Below are positions 23,973 to 27,284 of a DNA stretch of 27,284 nt, in pieces. The notes beneath the pieces were generated by a model, which was given only the letters and a program-made list of their open reading frames with translations, was not told the origin of the DNA and searched no databases. The stretch comes from Clostridia bacterium. GTDB lineage: Bacteria; Bacillota_A; Clostridia; Christensenellales; Borkfalkiaceae. A program made the translations under genes and the position numbers. Every line of letters starts with the position of its first letter. Position 1 is the stretch's first letter. Location: positions 1 to 27,284 of the forward strand of contig JAFTIK010000016.1 of assembly GCA_017456945.1 (NCBI GenBank), given 5' to 3'.

Positions 23973-25328
23973 ATGAAAAAGATTTACGATATTGTCGACG
24001 AGTATAAGCAACTTATTTTAGATGCTGAAAGATGGATTTGGGCGAACCCCGAACCAGGTTACAAAGAATTCAAAACCCATAAATATATGGCAGACGCATT
24101 TATTAAAATGGGTTATGATTTAACTTATGCAGACGGCATAACGGGCTTTTACACTACGGTTGATACGGGCAGAGAAGGCCCTACCGTTTTGGTTTTAGCA
24201 GAACTCGATTCTCTTATTAACTTTAATCACCCCGAATGCGATAAGCAGACGGGCGCAATTCACAACTGTGGTCACCACGGTCAATGCGCTATTATGCTCG
24301 GCGTGGCGGCGGCTTTAAAAAGAGAAGAAGTTTTAGAAGGGCTTTCGGGTAAGATTAAACTTTGCGTAGTTCCGGCAGAAGAAGGCATTGAAGTAGGGTA
24401 TAGAAAAGAACTCGTTAAAAAAGGCGTGATAAAATTCACTTCGGGCAAACCCGAATTTATTTCAAGGCGTTTCTTTGACGACGTGGATATTGCTTTTATG
24501 ACACACTTGTCAACTGAAGAGGATAAGTCGAAAAAGTTTATTCTAACAAAAGGCCATAATGGCGTAATAAGAAAGCATACTAGAATTACCGGAAAATCGT
24601 CGCATGCAGGCGCTCGTCCGCACGAGGGTATAAACGCGCTTAACGCTGCTAACTTAGCATTACTTTCGATAAACTCTTTAAGAGAAACTTTCGTGGAAAA
24701 GGATTACGTTCGCGTTCACTCTATTATTACCAAGGGTGGTGATGCGGTTAACGCCGTTCCCGACGAAGTTACGATTGAAAGTTACGTTCGCGCTTCAAAT
24801 TCTATAGCAATGAAGAACGCAACGCAAGCGGTTAATCGCGCTATATCGGCGTCCTGCGCGGCAATAGGGGCTAAGGCGCATATAGAAGACCTTGCGGGTA
24901 GCGAACCGCTTCACGAAGACGCTAATCTTCGTGAAGTAGCCTTAAAAGTCTTTGAAGATATCGTTGGTAAAGACGGTTACGTTTACAACGACACTTGGGC
25001 GGCGTCTTCTACGGATATGGGCGATTTAAGCACGCTCGTTCCATCTATACATATGTATACGAACGGCGCGATAGGGTCTAGTCATGGAATAAATTATTAC
25101 GTTGAAGACCCTTATAACGCTTGTGTAAACGGCGCAAAAGCAGAAGTTGGTTTGCTTTGCGAGTTGCTTAAGAACGGCGCGGAAAAAGCAAAGGAAATCA
25201 TTGCTAAGTTTAAGCCCGTGTTTAATTCGGTTGATGAATATTTAGCGCATAAAAACTCGCTTAATATGGACAAGGATAACGTTATATATAACCAAGACGG
25301 AACTATTACTTTAGATTACAAGAATTAA
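23973..25328 (+). CDS. M20 family amidohydrolase/peptidase
   Basis: 451 residues with the M20 (aminoacylase/IAA-amino acid hydrolase-like) layout. Likely metal and catalytic residues are Asp79 in AELDSL, Cys99 and His101-His102 in HNCGHHGQ, Glu136-Glu137 in PAEEG, His178, His211 in SSHAGARPHEG and the late SSHGINYY. The usual M20D motif CGHDxH reads CGHHGQ here, changing the Asp and second His. The lid domain lies between about 195 and 310. These enzymes cut N-acyl or amide bonds of small molecules in the cytoplasm. Neighbouring genes suggest an N-acylated or peptide-like substrate. Confidence 0.88.
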   Translation: MKKIYDIVDEYKQLILDAERWIWANPEPGYKEFKTHKYMADAFIKMGYDLTYADGITGFYTTVDTGREGPTVLVLAELDSLINFNHPECDKQTGAIHNCGHHGQCAIMLGVAAALKREEVLEGLSGKIKLCVVPAEEGIEVGYRKELVKKGVIKFTSGKPEFISRRFFDDVDIAFMTHLSTEEDKSKKFILTKGHNGVIRKHTRITGKSSHAGARPHEGINALNAANLALLSINSLRETFVEKDYVRVHSIITKGGDAVNAVPDEVTIESYVRASNSIAMKNATQAVNRAISASCAAIGAKAHIEDLAGSEPLHEDANLREVALKVFEDIVGKDGYVYNDTWAASSTDMGDLSTLVPSIHMYTNGAIGSSHGINYYVEDPYNACVNGAKAEVGLLCELLKNGAEKAKEIIAKFKPVFNSVDEYLAHKNSLNMDKDNVIYNQDGTITLDYKN

Positions 25329-25346
25329 CGGACGATAAAATTAATT

Positions 25347-26717
25347 ATGGAACTATTTCGTTTTGCTCATCATCACGAGCATCATAGTGTTAACAGAAAT
25401 AATATTGAAAAGAACCGTATGACGGTTGGTAAACTGCTTATCTTTGCTTGCTTTTTTATGTACACTACGAGTATGGCTGCAAAAGGCGTTTTCGCCGCCG
25501 AAAGTAAGTATATAAAAGAGTTGTGGAAGATTGCCGATTACTCGCTCGTTAGTATGACGAATACCTTTTATTTCGTAACTTACGGACTTGTGCAAGTGGG
25601 GTTGTTTTTCATAATGAAACGGATTAACGTTCGTAAATATATGATTTACAGTATCCCTTTCGCCGCGTTATCTATGATTTTAATGGGCGTTGCCGAAAAT
25701 ATTTACGTAATGTGGATATTCTTCGGGCTTACGGGGGCTTTCCAAGCAGGTATATATTGCGGTTGTACTTATATGCTTACCGAAAACTTGCCAACCAAAC
25801 TGTTATCGCCTGCAAATAAAATAATGAACGTCGGCTACGCTGTGGGAACGCTAGTTTCCTACGGGCTTTGCGGGGTTTGCGTCGGCAATGACCTTTGGCG
25901 TTTGCCTTACTTCTTGCTAGGCGGTTTGTTTCTCGTTGCAGTCATAGTGTTCGCAATAATCGTTTCTATAGCAACTAGATACAAAAGAATAAACGAAAAA
26001 CTCGATAGCATGATAAAGTGGGACAAGGTTAACGCTAGAACGAGCGATTTTGAAGATAAGCCTTTGTTCACTTTGGAAACAAAAAAGAAAGTAGCATTGT
26101 TCTACGTGGTAGATATGGTAATGTCTTTCTTTATTACCAGTCTATTTTATATGGTAATGAACTATATCACGTCTTTACTAGTGGACGTGCACGGCGTGCC
26201 AGACGATATTTCCATTTACGTTTCCATGCTAGCGCCCGCGGCAATTGCGATAGGACCTACAATTGCTATTACCCTTTGCGATAGGGATAGAGATTTTATA
26301 AGAGAAGGGCTATATATGCTTTTGGCGTTGTTGCCTTTCCCGATATTGCTAGCCTTCTTCTACGACGTGAATATGTATTTGGCGCTTGCCCTTTCAATTG
26401 CTTTTATAGTTATAGCAAACGGTGTAAAATCAGTAGTTTTAAGCGTTATGTCGTTTAGAATGAGAAAGATAATAAATTCCGGCTCGTATAGCGCTATATC
26501 CAACGCCTTGGCGTCGCTTGCGGCAGGCGTTGCGCCCACGATTAGCGGGGCAATTATCGATAATGCCGGTTGGGCGGCAAATTACTGGGCTATTACGGGG
26601 CTCGTAGTAGCGTTGATAGGCGCAACTATAATAATAGACGTTATCATACGAAAAAGTTTCAATAGAAAATATGGTATGAACGATAAAAAAATAATTAAGG
26701 AGAATAATCATGGCTAA
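25347..26717 (+). CDS. MFS transporter
   Basis: 456-residue protein with about 12 membrane segments and a loop in the middle, typical of the major facilitator superfamily. SLVSMTNTFYFVTYGLVQ (67-84) and the following KRINVRKYM recall the organophosphate:phosphate antiporters (GlpT/UhpT/UhpC type), so an organic anion is a reasonable guess. The N-terminus is histidine-rich (HHHEHH at 8-13). No good Shine-Dalgarno sequence precedes ATG 25347, and Met25 (at 25419) is another possible start. It probably imports the substrate of the operon. Its last 8 bases overlap the next gene. Confidence 0.88.
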   Translation: MELFRFAHHHEHHSVNRNNIEKNRMTVGKLLIFACFFMYTTSMAAKGVFAAESKYIKELWKIADYSLVSMTNTFYFVTYGLVQVGLFFIMKRINVRKYMIYSIPFAALSMILMGVAENIYVMWIFFGLTGAFQAGIYCGCTYMLTENLPTKLLSPANKIMNVGYAVGTLVSYGLCGVCVGNDLWRLPYFLLGGLFLVAVIVFAIIVSIATRYKRINEKLDSMIKWDKVNARTSDFEDKPLFTLETKKKVALFYVVDMVMSFFITSLFYMVMNYITSLLVDVHGVPDDISIYVSMLAPAAIAIGPTIAITLCDRDRDFIREGLYMLLALLPFPILLAFFYDVNMYLALALSIAFIVIANGVKSVVLSVMSFRMRKIINSGSYSAISNALASLAAGVAPTISGAIIDNAGWAANYWAITGLVVALIGATIIIDVIIRKSFNRKYGMNDKKIIKENNHG

Positions 26718-27284
26718 AATTAAAATCGGCTGGTCTGAAGTGGATATTACCCCAAAACAGAAAATCAGCCTTGCAGGTCAGTTTTACGAAAGGGTGTCAG
26801 ACGTGGTGGAAAGCCCATTAACCGTTACGGCTTTTGCCGTAGAGAGTGGCGACGATCAAATGATTATCGCGTCTTGCGACTTGGGTGGCGTTGCTCAAAA
26901 CCTTAACAGAATGGTTAAAGAAAGATTGCAGGGCAAACTGCCTATTTCTACGGATAAGGTTATTTTAAGCGCAATCCACACGCACACTTCTTACACTTAT
27001 AAACAACAAAGAACTTTGTCTTACGTTATACAAGAAAACTATTTAAGAAAATCACTTCCTAAGGATATGGAATATCTTTCCAAGGTGAGTGGCGAAAAGT
27101 TTATGGACCCAGAAGAAGCGCTTTATTTCCTTGCGGATAAGATTGCTGAAGCCGTGCTTAAGGCTTGGGAAAACAGAACTGAAGGTTACTATCAATGCGC
27201 GTTCGGTAGAGCGCCCGTGGGTATGTGCCGTAGGGCGGTTTACGACGACGGCTCTGCTAGAATGTGGGGCGAAACTAACCTTGC
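26710..27284 (+). CDS. Neutral/alkaline ceramidase-like hydrolase, 3' partial
   Basis: The frame opens at ATG 26710, with AAGGAG at 26697-26702, overlaps the MFS stop by 8 bases and runs off the right edge after 191 codons. The start (KIKIGWSEVDITP), AIHTHTS (zinc ligands His-x-His) and GRAPVGMCRR match the N-terminal domain of neutral/alkaline non-lysosomal ceramidases, which hydrolyse N-acyl amide bonds. Bacterial members of this domain act on varied, mostly unknown amides. No signal peptide is seen, so it is predicted cytoplasmic, arguing against host ceramide as a direct substrate. Most of the catalytic region is outside the window. Confidence 0.85.
   Translation, partial: MAKIKIGWSEVDITPKQKISLAGQFYERVSDVVESPLTVTAFAVESGDDQMIIASCDLGGVAQNLNRMVKERLQGKLPISTDKVILSAIHTHTSYTYKQQRTLSYVIQENYLRKSLPKDMEYLSKVSGEKFMDPEEALYFLADKIAEAVLKAWENRTEGYYQCAFGRAPVGMCRRAVYDDGSARMWGETNL

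Overview
The window looks like chromosomal DNA from an uncultured, fairly AT-rich, gut-type Clostridia-like member of the Bacillota. This is inferred from gene content: a lipoprotein with bacterial Ig-like (Big_2) domains, strong AGGAGG-type ribosome binding sites, TTGACA/TATAAT promoters often preceded by TGTGC, U-tailed hairpin terminators and an NCS2 uracil permease-upp pair. No rRNA, tRNA, CRISPR array, integrase or transposase was seen.

Left block (1-11723, + strand). One probable long transcription unit holds a DUF4838 protein cut by the window edge, a large Ig-like lipoprotein, a 52-residue small protein, a second secreted protein sharing the lipoprotein's C-terminal modules, a GH78-type alpha-L-rhamnosidase-like enzyme, a GH20-type hexosaminidase-like enzyme and an EEP-fold phosphoesterase. 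It ends at a strong bidirectional hairpin terminator. The glycosidases lack signal peptides, so glycan capture at the surface with breakdown of imported oligosaccharides inside the cell is the simplest model.

Middle block (11740-18602). Mostly unrelated single genes: the uraA-upp uracil uptake and salvage operon (- strand) behind a promoter, a candidate 28-residue leader peptide and a terminator-like attenuator; a divergent MmcQ/YjbR gene that appears leaderless; about 320 bases of nested short hairpins with no gene; a seven-helix membrane protein; a 65-residue small protein; a class C beta-lactamase-fold serine hydrolase; a class 3 lipase-like hydrolase; and a GtrA-family membrane protein.

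Right block (18618-27284). A LacI-type repressor is divergent from a + strand gene series: SIS-domain sugar-phosphate isomerase-like protein, archaeal-type triose-phosphate isomerase-like protein, MATE exporter, CapA-like protein, M20 amidohydrolase, MFS transporter and a neutral ceramidase-like hydrolase cut by the right edge. The shared divergent control region has two good promoters and an inverted repeat. The set suggests a regulated catabolic operon for an amide-containing or N-acylated sugar-like compound; the substrate is unknown and this is the best candidate for an undescribed pathway.
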